A stretch of DNA of 64,000 nucleotides. It comes from Xenophilus sp. L33 (GTDB taxonomy: Bacteria; Pseudomonadota; Gammaproteobacteria; Burkholderiales; Burkholderiaceae_C). Position 1 is the stretch's first letter; the number at the start of each line of letters is the position of its first letter. The DNA lies in NCBI RefSeq assembly GCF_009765735.1, contig NZ_LMUW01000049.1:100105-164104 (forward strand), in the 5' to 3' direction. Of the stretch, positions 1 to 8,171 are shown piece by piece. A program made the translations under genes and the position numbers. The notes under the pieces are model-generated. The model did no database searches, was not told where the DNA came from, and saw nothing but the letters and a program-made list of their open reading frames with translations.

Positions 1-333
1 TCCGCCGTACTGACCGTTCGGCCGGATCGGGACGCCGCGGGCCCGGCGAGTGCATTTGCATCACTCGATCGCGCGATGCTCGCCGCGCACGAAGCCGGTC
101 CGGACGCGACCGTCGGCGACGCCTGCCAGTCGACGCCGACCGCCTGCCCGGGCGAGAGCTGCCGCCGCGTCGCCACGCGGATGGCGCGGCACCGGCTGGA
201 GCGCCTGCCGGTCGTGCGCGAGGCCGGCTCGTCGCTGCTCGTGGGCAACGTCGCGCGCAGCGATCTGATCAAGCCCACGTTGACGCACTTCGATGAAGAG
301 GAGAAACGCGAGCGGGTGCGGGGGCTGCCTTGA
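1..333 (+). CDS. C-terminal part of a CBS-domain protein, probably a ClC chloride channel (5' truncated by window)
   Basis: The frame is open from the first base and stops with TGA at 331-333, so only the last 110 residues are present. Residues after about 60 carry RLPVV followed by LLVGNVARSDLIKP, the usual second half of a CBS domain. The tail with the acidic-basic run DEEEKRERVR resembles the cytoplasmic end of ClC-type chloride channel proteins in Burkholderiales. CBS domains sense adenosyl nucleotides and gate the membrane part. The membrane part lies outside the window, so the ClC assignment rests on tail similarity only; another CBS protein is possible. A complete, different ClC gene lies at 58091-59842. 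Confidence 0.6.
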   Translation, partial: SAVLTVRPDRDAAGPASAFASLDRAMLAAHEAGPDATVGDACQSTPTACPGESCRRVATRMARHRLERLPVVREAGSSLLVGNVARSDLIKPTLTHFDEEEKRERVRGLP

Positions 334-387
334 CAGGCAGGGCATTGAGCGATCCGGGCGTCCGCCGAGCGTGTCGCGTGCTGCCGA

Positions 388-792
388 TCACTCGCCGGCA
401 CGCGCCTCGGCGACGGCGGTCGATTCGCGGATGCGCGTCGGATCGCGACGCATCGTGAACCCTCTGCTCGGCTCTGCGGCGGCCACCGAGGGCGGCGGCA
501 AGGAACGCAGGAGCGACGCCTCACGCCCCATGTACCAGAGCAGGAACGCGCACACGGCGACGACGGCGGAGAGCAGCAGGGTCGGCCAATCGACCTGGGG
601 CTTCTGCCGGGGCCACATGCCGCCGAGGCCGGACTGCAAGTCACGCAGCGCGTGAGGCGTGCGCCGCGGCGCCTTTTGCGCGGGTTGCGCCGGGGCCGCT
701 GTCGCGTGCGTGGGGAAGCGCGTCGCGCAACCACGACAGAAGACCGCGACGTCGCGATTGGACAGCTGACAGGACGGGCAGGGCTTGCTCAT
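388..792 (-). CDS. Zinc-ribbon single-pass membrane protein
   Basis: The protein has 134 residues. It opens with two CxxC knuckles (Cys5/Cys8 and Cys19/Cys22), the layout of a zinc-ribbon, followed by an Ala/Pro-rich linker. One hydrophobic helix sits at about residues 70-88 (LLLSAVVAVCAFLLWYMG), and the tail is charged with no recognisable domain. The ATG at 790-792 overlaps the stop of the upstream gene (ATGA), so the two are probably translated together. The ribbon would face the cytoplasm, but orientation is inferred. Function is unknown. Longer upstream starts would run inside the neighbour's coding region and are less likely. Confidence 0.7.
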   Translation of the reverse strand: MSKPCPSCQLSNRDVAVFCRGCATRFPTHATAAPAQPAQKAPRRTPHALRDLQSGLGGMWPRQKPQVDWPTLLLSAVVAVCAFLLWYMGREASLLRSLPPPSVAAAEPSRGFTMRRDPTRIRESTAVAEARAGE

Positions 793-1049
793 CCGGCGGC
801 CTCCTGCGCGCTGCCGACCGGCAGCCCGAGCGCGAGGGCGAGGCGTTGCTCGGCCACGGCCGACCGCGCGAAGGAACGCAGATCCGAGTCGCTGGGCCCG
901 GGACCGCGATCGCGGGCGCAGGCCTCGAACTTTCGCACGATCAGGTCGTGCATCGCCTGCCGCTCCCAGGTGGCGAGCATCAGCTCGAAGGCACTCGCAG
1001 CCTGCGGCGTCGCCAGGCTGCATCGGGTACGTGCATGCCGAATCGTCAT
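789..1049 (-). CDS. Small hypothetical protein coupled to the zinc-ribbon gene
   Basis: This is an 86-residue, mostly helical, soluble-looking protein with no recognised family. I chose the ATG at 1049 because GGAG lies six bases before it. An ATG at 1091 in the same frame has no usable spacing from a ribosome site but would add 14 residues. The stop overlaps the start of the zinc-ribbon gene by four bases, which argues for one transcript and related function. A 17-bp inverted repeat at 1113-1129 lies about 65 bases upstream and may control it. No signal peptide or membrane helix is visible. Confidence 0.55.
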   Translation of the reverse strand: MTIRHARTRCSLATPQAASAFELMLATWERQAMHDLIVRKFEACARDRGPGPSDSDLRSFARSAVAEQRLALALGLPVGSAQEAAG

Positions 1050-1380
1050 CTTGGTCTCCGAGTGGGAGCTGTCCGCATGGAAGGTCTTCATCCTGAATCG
1101 AATCTGAATAAAATGTGAAAAAGTCACATCTCTAGGCGTTTTGTCGTACATTCGGGCGAACGGCGGTGTCGGACATCGCCTCGACCTCTGTCAGCAACGC
1201 ATCACGACCTACCGCCAACCGCCCATGCACAGCGCCCGGCCGGCTCGATTTCACTCCGCCGGGAGCGATAAACTCGCCCTGCCCTTGCCCCCGGCGTATG
1301 CCGTTTCCCGGTCGGCAAACGTCGCGATGCCGGCCACGCGCGTGTCCCGCCGCCGCAAGATTGATGTATTGATCGGACAG
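1050..1380. other. Divergent intergenic region of about 330 bases
   Basis: This stretch separates the small minus-strand gene from the DUF6502 gene. It is AT-richer near 1090-1140 and carries the inverted repeat at 1113-1129. The DUF6502 frame stays open back to 1141, with possible ATGs at 1141, 1228 and 1327. The residues it would add look low-complexity and do not resemble the family, so I treat it as leader. No tRNA or small-RNA fold was recognised. Confidence 0.4.
1113..1129. promoter_or_regulatory. Inverted repeat ATGTGA-N5-TCACAT
   Basis: Two perfect 6-base arms flank AAAAG, in an AT-rich pocket between divergent genes. It looks like a dimer-binding operator. The half-sites match those of CRP/FNR-family proteins, but the spacer is five bases, not the six of E. 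coli CRP sites. The cognate regulator is unknown. Confidence 0.4.
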
Positions 1381-2214
1381 ATGGACAACCAGCCTGCTTG
1401 GGCATTGGCCGCATGCGCAAGAATCCTCAGGCCGCTGGTCAGACTCGCGCTCGCGATGGGCGTCAAGCACGCGCCGCTGGAAGCCCTGCTGCGCGACCTC
1501 CTGCTCGATGAAGCGCGGCGTTCATGGCAGGCCAAGGGCGTCACGGCCAACATCAGCCAGCTGTCGGTGACCACCGGCCTGAGCCGCAAGGCCGTGACCG
1601 CGCGCCTGCGCACGCCGGTGGAAGGCGCCCTGCCGCGCACCGAGATGTCCGCTGCCGCCAAGACGCTCACGCACTGGCTCCAGCTTGTCGACGCGCAACC
1701 CGCCCTGCGCCGGCTGCCCATCCACGCCGAAGACGACGAGCCTTCGTTCGAAGCGGTCGCCCGGCAGGCCAGTCGCGGCAACGTCCACCATCGCACGATC
1801 CTGCAGGAACTGGTTCGGCTGGACATCGCGATCGACCTCGATTCGGAGGTCGAGCTCAAGGCCGGCGGCTTCGTGCCGAAGCAGGACCGCGAGACGATGC
1901 TCGCGTTCCTGAGCGACAACGTGCGGGATCACCTGCTCACCGCCGTGTCGAACACCTTGTCGGAACGACCGCCGATGCTGGAGCGCGCGATCTACGCCAA
2001 GGGGCTCTCGGCGGAAGACTGCGAGCGCATCCACCAGCTGGTGCGCGATCGCTGGGATGCCTGGCAGGTCGAACTCACGCGCGAACTGAGCCGGGCCGTC
2101 GACGCGGCCGAAGGCAACGGCCCGGGACGCATCCGCGTCGGCATCTTCACCTTCCTGGAACCGGACGATGCCGCCGAAGCGCCCGCGGCAGCCGACCGGC
2201 CGCGTCGGCAATGA
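1381..2214 (+). CDS. DUF6502 family protein
   Basis: The protein has 277 residues and is predicted cytoplasmic. The N-terminal part (ACARILRPLVRLALAMGV, then a helix ending in LLLDEARR) followed by a helix-turn-helix-like stretch (ISQLSVTTGLSRKAVTARL, about residues 58-76) matches the DUF6502 pattern as I remember it. The winged-helix look suggests a regulator, but no function is established. The start at 1381 is chosen because the family motif begins about ten residues later; an ATG at 1327 is the alternative. It is followed after ten bases by the DUF5666 lipoprotein gene, a pairing I recall from other Burkholderiales genomes. Confidence 0.7.
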   Translation: MDNQPAWALAACARILRPLVRLALAMGVKHAPLEALLRDLLLDEARRSWQAKGVTANISQLSVTTGLSRKAVTARLRTPVEGALPRTEMSAAAKTLTHWLQLVDAQPALRRLPIHAEDDEPSFEAVARQASRGNVHHRTILQELVRLDIAIDLDSEVELKAGGFVPKQDRETMLAFLSDNVRDHLLTAVSNTLSERPPMLERAIYAKGLSAEDCERIHQLVRDRWDAWQVELTRELSRAVDAAEGNGPGRIRVGIFTFLEPDDAAEAPAAADRPRRQ

Positions 2215-2224
2215 AAGCGCTGCC

Positions 2225-3583
2225 ATGAAGTCGCGCTCGTTCCGCATCGGCCTGGTCGCGCTGGTCGTCGCCTGCCTGCTCTCGTGCGGCGGCGGTGGCG
2301 GTGGCGGGGGTGCAGCCTTCGTGCCCGGCGCGACCGAAGCGGGCGGGAGCCAGGCCGCGCAGATCGCGCAGACCGGCGTCGGCGCCGACGGCTCGACGAC
2401 GTCGAATGCGGGCGGCAATGGCGCGGCCACCGGAACGGGCAACTCGGCGGGCGCGAACGGTGCCTCGGGCAGCGCCACCTCGGTCAGTTCCGGCGGCGAC
2501 GATTCGGGCGTGGGCTCGGGCGGCACCGGCGTCAGCACCGCCGACGCCGTGGGCATCGGCGGCGTGAACGGACTCGGCAGCATCATCCTGAACGACGTTC
2601 GCTACGACGTCGACAACGCGGTGGTCGACCTGCAGGACACGCCGGCGCTCCAGATCGGCATGACGGCGCGGGTGGCGGGAACGGTGAGCGCGGATTTCGC
2701 GACCGGCGTCGCGCGGACCGTGTCCTCGGCGGCCGACCTGCGCGGGGTCGTGCAGGCGGTCAATGCCAGTGCGGGGACCTTCTCGGTGCTGGGCACGACG
2801 GTGAGCACCGATTCGTCCACGGTCTGGGGCAACCTGGCAGGGTTGTCCGGTGTCGGCGCGGGCGCCATCGTCCAGGTGTGGGGGCTGCCCGGCCTTCCGG
2901 GCCAGCTGGCCGCGACCCGCGTGGAGATCTCCACCGTGCAGGCCCCGATCCTGACCGGCATCGTGCAGAACCTCGACACGGGCACGGCGACCTTCGCGCT
3001 CGGCCCGCTGGTGGTGAGCTACGGTGCCGCACCCGTCCCGCTCGCGCCGCTGGCCAACGGAACCATCGTGCGGGTGCGCGCGGCGGCGCTGCCGTCGATC
3101 GGCCCGCTGCCGGCGACGCTGGTGCAACCCTGGTACGCATTGCCGGCCGCGAACAACGGGCCGGCCTCGCTGGCCGGAGTCGTTACCGACTATGCCGGCC
3201 TGGGTTCCTTCCGCATCCTCGGCACGCGGGTCGACGCCTCGAATGCCCAGTTGACCGGTGGTCCCGCGGGCTCCATCGGCAACGGTGTGCGAGTGGTCGT
3301 CGACGGCACCCTGGTCAACGGCGTCATCGTCGCGTCGAAGCTGAAGATCATGAAGGTGCCGGGCACCGGCGGCCCGTCGTCCTTCTCGGTCATAGGCACC
3401 ATCGGCGGCTTCTCGTCGGCCAGCAGCTTCCGCGTGCGCGGCCAGCCGATCGACGCCAGCGGCCCCGGCGTCCAGTTCATCAACGGCACCGCCGCCAATC
3501 TCGGCAATGGCACCAAGGTCACCATCTCGGGCGACCAGGTCGTCAACGGCGTGCTCCAGGCCCAGGTCGTCCAGTTCAACTGA
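2225..3583 (+). CDS. DUF5666-containing lipoprotein
   Basis: The product has 452 residues. The signal peptide ends in a lipobox (LLSC) with the lipidated Cys near residue 20, followed by a run of eight Gly. A Gly/Ser/Thr-rich linker of about 85 residues leads into repeated beta modules of the DUF5666 type. Their recurring phrases are RVAGTV, FSVLGTTV, VRVVVDGT and VTISGDQV, each pairing a small-barrel strand with a short loop. The protein should be anchored in the outer membrane and face periplasm or surface. Its job is unknown. It lies ten bases after the DUF6502 gene and 29 bases before the His-rich secreted protein, so the three are probably one transcript. Confidence 0.75.
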   Translation: MKSRSFRIGLVALVVACLLSCGGGGGGGGAAFVPGATEAGGSQAAQIAQTGVGADGSTTSNAGGNGAATGTGNSAGANGASGSATSVSSGGDDSGVGSGGTGVSTADAVGIGGVNGLGSIILNDVRYDVDNAVVDLQDTPALQIGMTARVAGTVSADFATGVARTVSSAADLRGVVQAVNASAGTFSVLGTTVSTDSSTVWGNLAGLSGVGAGAIVQVWGLPGLPGQLAATRVEISTVQAPILTGIVQNLDTGTATFALGPLVVSYGAAPVPLAPLANGTIVRVRAAALPSIGPLPATLVQPWYALPAANNGPASLAGVVTDYAGLGSFRILGTRVDASNAQLTGGPAGSIGNGVRVVVDGTLVNGVIVASKLKIMKVPGTGGPSSFSVIGTIGGFSSASSFRVRGQPIDASGPGVQFINGTAANLGNGTKVTISGDQVVNGVLQAQVVQFN

Positions 3584-3612
3584 CGCCGGCCGCTCCATCG
3601 AAAGGAATTCTC

Positions 3613-3951
3613 TTGAACAAGCTCCTGCATCTCGTGCCGGTCGCCCTCTCGCTCGCCGGACTGGCGGGCGCCGCGCAAGCGGTCAACATCGACATCAACG
3701 TGGGCACGCCGGCGCCGGTCTATGTCGCGCCGCCGCCGGTCTACGTGCAACCCGCGCCGGTCTATGTCCCGCCGCCGGTGCGCGTGGTCGCGCCGGGCTG
3801 GTACGGCGAGCGCTACTACGACGGCCATCGCTACTGGAGCCGGCAGGAATGGGATGCGCGCGGCTACCACGGCGACGACCACCACCATCACCACCACGAG
3901 GACGAGCGGTACCACTGCCCGCCCGGCCACGCGAAGAAGGGCGAGTGCTGA
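3613..3951 (+). CDS. Small secreted Pro/Val- and His-rich protein
   Basis: The protein has 112 residues and a TTG start at 3613, chosen because AAGGA lies six bases upstream and no ATG precedes the signal peptide. The signal peptide ends near AGAAQA. The mature part begins with three VY-V-PPPV-type repeats, continues with a Tyr/Trp-rich stretch (GWYGERYYDGHRYW) and ends with an acidic His-rich segment holding six consecutive His and two Cys. Small periplasmic proteins of this make-up are common in Burkholderiales and of unknown function. Metal binding by the His tract is an inference. It probably shares a transcript with the DUF5666 lipoprotein upstream. Confidence 0.65.
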   Translation: MNKLLHLVPVALSLAGLAGAAQAVNIDINVGTPAPVYVAPPPVYVQPAPVYVPPPVRVVAPGWYGERYYDGHRYWSRQEWDARGYHGDDHHHHHHEDERYHCPPGHAKKGEC

Positions 3952-3973
3952 GCCGCCGGGAACGGCTTCGCGG

Positions 3974-5548
3974 CTAGCCCGCAGCGGCCCCGGACGCCAC
4001 CCAGTCGCTGCGCAGCTGACGCTTGAGCACCTTGCCGATGTCGCTGCGCGGCAGGCTCCCGACCAGCCGCAGCGCCGACAGCCGCTGCGCCTTGCCGAGC
4101 TGCTGGTTGGTCCAGGCCCGCATTGCTTCCGCGTCGGCGCTGGCCGCTGCGCTCCCCACGCGCGGCACCACCACCGCCACCGGTGTCTCGCCCCAGCGCT
4201 CCGACGGCACGCCGAAGACCGCGCACTCGGCCACGTCCGGATGCCCGCGCAGGATCGCCTCGACGTCGCTCGGATAGACGTTGAAGCCGCCCGAGATGAT
4301 CATGTCCTTCTTGCGGTCGAGCAGGATCAGGAAGCCGTCCTCGTCGAAGCGGCCGGTGTCGCCGCTGCGGATGAAGCGGCGGCCCTCGGCGTCGAACCAT
4401 TCGGCCTCGGCGGTCTTCTCGGGCAGGTTGTGATAGCCGACCATCATGGTGGCGGAGCGGCCGACGATCTCGCCGATCTCGCCGCGCGGCAGTTCGCGGC
4501 CTTGCTCGTCGATCACCCGCATGTCGTGGTTGGGCGCCGGTTTGCCGACCGTGTGCAGCTTGTGCGGATGCTCGCTCGCGATCAGCGAGCAGACGCCGCC
4601 GCCTTCGGTCATGCCGTAGTACTCGACCAGGCCGCCCGGCCAGCGGGCCAGCACGTCGGCCTTGAGCGCCGCCGGGAAGGGCGCGCTGCCGCAGGACTTC
4701 ATGCGGAACGACGACAGGTCGTAGTCGTCGAAGTCGGGCCGCGCCATGATGCGCTGCACCTGCACCGGCACCATCATGCTGTGCGTCACCCGATGCCGGT
4801 GCGACAGTTCCAGGTAGCGGCCGGCGTCGAACTTGCGCATCAGCACCACGGTCGAGCCGAGCGACAGCGCCGGCAGGAAGCTCGACAAGGTCATGTTCGA
4901 GTAGAGCGGTATCGACACCAGCGTCACCGCGTCCGGGCCGTAGCCGAGGTTCGCGAACAGGGTCACGTGCGCCCAGCGGTACGCATGCGGCATGACGATG
5001 CCCTTGGGCGTGCCGGTGGTGCCCGACGAATAGATGATGTTGAAGGGCCAGTCGGGCTGCACCGCGACCGGCTCGGGCCGCGCGCCCTGCGGCGCCAGCC
5101 AAGCGGAGAGCGGCGCGCCGGCATCGGCGGTGTCGTCGAGCGCGATGCGCGGCACGGCAATCGTCTTCGCGACCTCGCCGAGCGATTCGCCCACGCCGCG
5201 GTCGAGAAAGAAGATCTTCGCGCCCGCGTCGGCCACCATCGCGGCCAGGCCGGTGGCGCTCGAATCGGGCGCCAGCGGCGCGACCGCCAGGCCGGCGCGC
5301 AAGGCGCCGAGGAAGACCGCCGCGTATTCGAGCGAGGTGCCGGCGCTGGTGGCGATGACCTCGCCCGGCTTCACGCCGTCACGCTGCAGCGCCGCGGCGA
5401 CCCGGTCCATCAGGCCGTCGAGCGCGCGGTAGTCGAGGGTGCGCTCGTCGAGGATCAGGGCCGGATGGCCCGGATCGGCTTCGGCGTGGGCTCGGATGAG
5501 CTCCGACAGGGTGCCGAAATCCTGCCGCAGCAACTCGTCCACTCGCAT
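3974..5548 (-). CDS. Class I acyl-CoA synthetase (AMP-forming)
   Basis: The protein has 524 residues, normal for the family. It activates a carboxylic acid to its CoA thioester through an acyl-adenylate. Visible motifs are the P-loop YSSGTTGTPKG (173-183), YYGMTE (300-305), SGDTGRFD (385-392), hinge DRKKD (401-405) and the C-terminal catalytic Lys in GKVLKRQ near 509. It is the last gene of a unit with a MaoC hydratase and a Liv-type importer, 24 bases after the binding-protein gene. This suggests that it activates the acid brought in by the transporter. The substrate cannot be read from the sequence. Confidence 0.9.
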   Translation of the reverse strand: MRVDELLRQDFGTLSELIRAHAEADPGHPALILDERTLDYRALDGLMDRVAAALQRDGVKPGEVIATSAGTSLEYAAVFLGALRAGLAVAPLAPDSSATGLAAMVADAGAKIFFLDRGVGESLGEVAKTIAVPRIALDDTADAGAPLSAWLAPQGARPEPVAVQPDWPFNIIYSSGTTGTPKGIVMPHAYRWAHVTLFANLGYGPDAVTLVSIPLYSNMTLSSFLPALSLGSTVVLMRKFDAGRYLELSHRHRVTHSMMVPVQVQRIMARPDFDDYDLSSFRMKSCGSAPFPAALKADVLARWPGGLVEYYGMTEGGGVCSLIASEHPHKLHTVGKPAPNHDMRVIDEQGRELPRGEIGEIVGRSATMMVGYHNLPEKTAEAEWFDAEGRRFIRSGDTGRFDEDGFLILLDRKKDMIISGGFNVYPSDVEAILRGHPDVAECAVFGVPSERWGETPVAVVVPRVGSAAASADAEAMRAWTNQQLGKAQRLSALRLVGSLPRSDIGKVLKRQLRSDWVASGAAAG

Positions 5549-5572
5549 GGCGCGGGCCTCCTTCTCAACGAC

Positions 5573-6751
5573 TCACATCTTGCATTCCGGGCTCAGGGCC
5601 GGTGCCACCTTGACGGTCGGCTCGATCGACTTCATCACGATCTCGCCCTTGCCCGGGCCGGCCTGCTGGGCCTGCACCACCACCAGCGGCCGCAGCAGCT
5701 GGTGATCGGCAGCGCGCATCTCGACCTCGCCGACGACCGTGTCTGTCTTCAGTCCGGCCAGCGCAGCGCGCACCGCCGGGACCTCGGTCGAATTGGCCTT
5801 CAGGATGGCCTGATGCACCAGCTGGAAGGACAGGTAGGCGTCGGTGTCGATGTAGGTGGGCTTGCGCTTGTAGCGCTCCTCGAAGGCCTTGACGAAGGCG
5901 GCGTTGCGCTCGCCGGGCATGCCCCAGAAGTAGCTCTGGGCCGACCACAGGCCGACGCTGGCGTCGCCGTGCGCGCCGATCAGGATCTCGTTGACCATCG
6001 AGGCCGACAGCACCGTCTTGTATTTCTCGAACAGGTGGAAGGGCTGCTGCTGCTTGATCAGCGCGATGCCCCCCGAGGACGGGTAGTACATCAGCAGGCC
6101 GTCGGCCGGCTTCTCCAGCAGCTGCGCGATGTAGCTGCCCAGGTCGGAGGCGGTGATCGGCGCGAACAGGGTCTTGCCGATCTTGCCGCCGCTCTGCTCC
6201 ATCGCCGCGGTGAAGCGCTTGGCGGTGTCGTGGCCGACCGCGATGTCGGCCATCATCAGGTCCCAGCTCTTGATGCCGCTCTGCTCGGCCATCTCGCGAA
6301 AGCTGTTGACCATCATGCCGTCGGTGATGCCGATGCGGAAATAGTTGGGGCCGCAATTCTTGCCGGTGAGATCGTCGGAGGCCGCCGTCGCATCGATGAA
6401 GAGCGCGTTCATCTCGGACATCTTCGAGGCGATCGCCAGCGAGGTGCCCGACGGATTCAGGCCGGTGAAGAAGCTGACCTTCTGCTGCTCGACCAGGCGG
6501 CTGGCCGCGGCGATGGCGGAGGCCGGCGAGCCGGCGTGGTTCTGCGTCACCAGTTCGTACTTGCGCCCGAGCGCGCCGCCCTGGGCGTTGAGCTGCTCGA
6601 CCGCGAAGGCGGCGCCGTCGTTGACGAAGGCGCCGCTCACCGCATAGGGGCCGCTGTCGATGTTCACCACGCCGAGCTTGATGGTCTCCGCGGCTTGCGC
6701 ACCCTGCAGCATCGCTGCCGTGGCCAGCGCGGCCAGCAACTTCTTGATCAT
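5573..6751 (-). CDS. Liv-type ABC transporter periplasmic substrate-binding protein
   Basis: The product has 392 residues, with a Sec signal peptide (MIKKLLAALATAAMLQGAQA) and a mature start near AETIKLGVV. The body is the type I periplasmic binding fold of the LivK/AmiC family: GPYAVSG near the start, FFTGLNPSGTSLAIA for the first lobe and a C-terminal VVGEVEMRAADHQ stretch. It follows LivF by 29 bases and precedes the acyl-CoA synthetase, inside an operon of acyl-CoA enzymes. The ligand is therefore more likely an aromatic or aliphatic acid than leucine. That substrate view is inference from context. Confidence 0.9.
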   Translation of the reverse strand: MIKKLLAALATAAMLQGAQAAETIKLGVVNIDSGPYAVSGAFVNDGAAFAVEQLNAQGGALGRKYELVTQNHAGSPASAIAAASRLVEQQKVSFFTGLNPSGTSLAIASKMSEMNALFIDATAASDDLTGKNCGPNYFRIGITDGMMVNSFREMAEQSGIKSWDLMMADIAVGHDTAKRFTAAMEQSGGKIGKTLFAPITASDLGSYIAQLLEKPADGLLMYYPSSGGIALIKQQQPFHLFEKYKTVLSASMVNEILIGAHGDASVGLWSAQSYFWGMPGERNAAFVKAFEERYKRKPTYIDTDAYLSFQLVHQAILKANSTEVPAVRAALAGLKTDTVVGEVEMRAADHQLLRPLVVVQAQQAGPGKGEIVMKSIEPTVKVAPALSPECKM

Positions 6752-6780
6752 GTGTCTCTTGTCTCTTTGTTGTTGGAAAT

Positions 6781-7476
6781 CTAGAAGGCCAGCGCGGCGC
6801 GATGCTGCTCGGAGTCGATGTCCGCGGTGCGGCCGCTGTCGATGATCTCGCCCTTGGCCATGACCACGAAACGCTGGCTGACGCGCCGCACCAGGTTCAG
6901 GTGCTGCTCGACCATCAGCACGCCGGTTCCGGCCGCGCGGATCTCGTTGAAGACGCGGGCCAGGTCGTCCACCAGCACCGGCGACAGGCCTTCGGACGGT
7001 TCGTCCAGCAGCAGCACCCGCGGATTGCCGAGCAGCGCGCGGCCGACCGCCAGCATCTGCTGCTGGCCGCCGCTCAGCTGCTGGCCCATCTTGTCGCGGC
7101 GCTCGTGCAACACCGGGAACAGCTGGTAGACGGTCTCGGGCGTCCAGTGGCCCTTGCGCCGGCTGGCGCCGCCGAGCAGCAGGTTCTCGCCGACCGTGAG
7201 GTGCGGCAGGATCATCCGGCCCTGCGGCGAGATGGTCACGCCCTGCGTGGCGGCGCGAAAGGCCGGCAGCTTCTGCAGTGCCACGCCGCCGACCTCGATC
7301 GAGCCGCCGCTGATGGTGGTGCCGCCGAAGAAGGACATCAGGAGCGTCGACTTGCCGGCGCCGTTCTTGCCGACCACCGCCACCGCCTCGCCCTCTTCCA
7401 CCTCCAGGTCGACGTCGCGCAGCACCACCGACTTGCCGTAGCCTGCACGCAGGCCCTTGACCGAGATGAAGCTCAT
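6781..7476 (-). CDS. livF: Liv-type ABC transporter ATP-binding protein LivF
   Basis: This is a 231-residue ATPase. Walker A is GKNGAGKST (36-44), the signature is LSGGQQQ, and Walker B is VLLLDEPSEGLSP followed by the switch His in LMVEQH. Short length and the QGRMILPHLTVGENLLLG stretch identify the LivF branch of the branched-chain family. It powers import with LivG, LivH and LivM at the inner membrane. Its ATG overlaps the LivG stop by four bases (7473-7476), so the two ATPases are translationally coupled. Confidence 0.93.
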   Translation of the reverse strand: MSFISVKGLRAGYGKSVVLRDVDLEVEEGEAVAVVGKNGAGKSTLLMSFFGGTTISGGSIEVGGVALQKLPAFRAATQGVTISPQGRMILPHLTVGENLLLGGASRRKGHWTPETVYQLFPVLHERRDKMGQQLSGGQQQMLAVGRALLGNPRVLLLDEPSEGLSPVLVDDLARVFNEIRAAGTGVLMVEQHLNLVRRVSQRFVVMAKGEIIDSGRTADIDSEQHRAALAF

Positions 7477-8171
7477 GCCGCCGTCCCCAGGTAGGCCGCG
7501 ATGACGCGCGGATCGCTGCGCACCTCGGCCGGCGTGCCGTTGGCCAGCAGGCGGCCGAGGTCGAGGGCGGTGATGGTGTCGCAGAAGCGGAAGACCGCAT
7601 CGACGTCGTGCTCGACCACCATCGCGGTCACGTTGCGCTGGCGCACGACCGAGGCGAGGTGCTCGAACAGCGTGACCGTCTCGCTGGTCGACAGGCCCGC
7701 CGCCGGTTCGTCCAGCAGCATCAGGCTGGGCTGGCCGATCAGCGCCAATGCGATGTCGACGCGGCGCTGGTCGCCGTAGGCGATGCTGTCGGCGATCTCG
7801 TCGTAGACCGCGCCGAGCGCCAGCGTGTCGACGATGCCGTTCAGGTCCTTCTCGTTCAGCTGGGAAGCGACCAGCTCCAGCTGCTCGCCGACCCGGATGC
7901 CCGGGAAGATGCTGGTGCGCTGGAAGGAGCGCGACATACCCAGGCGGCGCCGCTGCGCCACCGAATGGCGGGTGATGTCCTGGCCGTCGACCAGCACCTT
8001 GCCGCGGGTCGGCCGGCGCCGGCCGGTGATCGCGTCCATCAGGGTCGACTTGCCGGCGCCGTTGGGGCCGATGACGCCGTGCAGCACGCCGCGCTCGGCG
8101 ACCTCGAGGGTCACGCCCTCCAGCGCCTTGACGCTGCCGTAGGCCACGCTCAGGTCTTCAACGCGCAGCAT
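7473..8171 (-). CDS. livG: Liv-type ABC transporter ATP-binding protein LivG
   Basis: This is a 232-residue ATPase with Walker A GPNGAGKST (35-43), Walker B LMLLDEPAAGLS and switch His in MVVEHDVDAV. The phrase GMSRSFQRTSIFPGIRVGEQL is typical of LivG. The ABC signature is altered to IAYGDQRRVDIA, a change common in LivG-type subunits. It overlaps the LivM 3' end by 14 bases and the LivF start by four. It forms a heterodimer with LivF on the cytoplasmic face of the importer. Confidence 0.93.
   Translation of the reverse strand: MLRVEDLSVAYGSVKALEGVTLEVAERGVLHGVIGPNGAGKSTLMDAITGRRRPTRGKVLVDGQDITRHSVAQRRRLGMSRSFQRTSIFPGIRVGEQLELVASQLNEKDLNGIVDTLALGAVYDEIADSIAYGDQRRVDIALALIGQPSLMLLDEPAAGLSTSETVTLFEHLASVVRQRNVTAMVVEHDVDAVFRFCDTITALDLGRLLANGTPAEVRSDPRVIAAYLGTAA

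Noticed and set aside
1113..1129. A CRP binding site
   Set aside because: The spacer is five bases and not six, so it was listed only as an inverted repeat.
3880..3897. Six consecutive His codons, like an engineered His tag
   Set aside because: They lie inside a natural secreted protein with further His and acidic residues and mixed CAC/CAT codons; no vector sequence is nearby.
3722..6784. A 1,020-codon open frame on the plus strand
   Set aside because: It is antisense to the acyl-CoA synthetase and binding-protein genes, whose motifs are clear. Long antisense frames are expected at this GC content, and its product is Arg/Ala/His-rich with no motifs.
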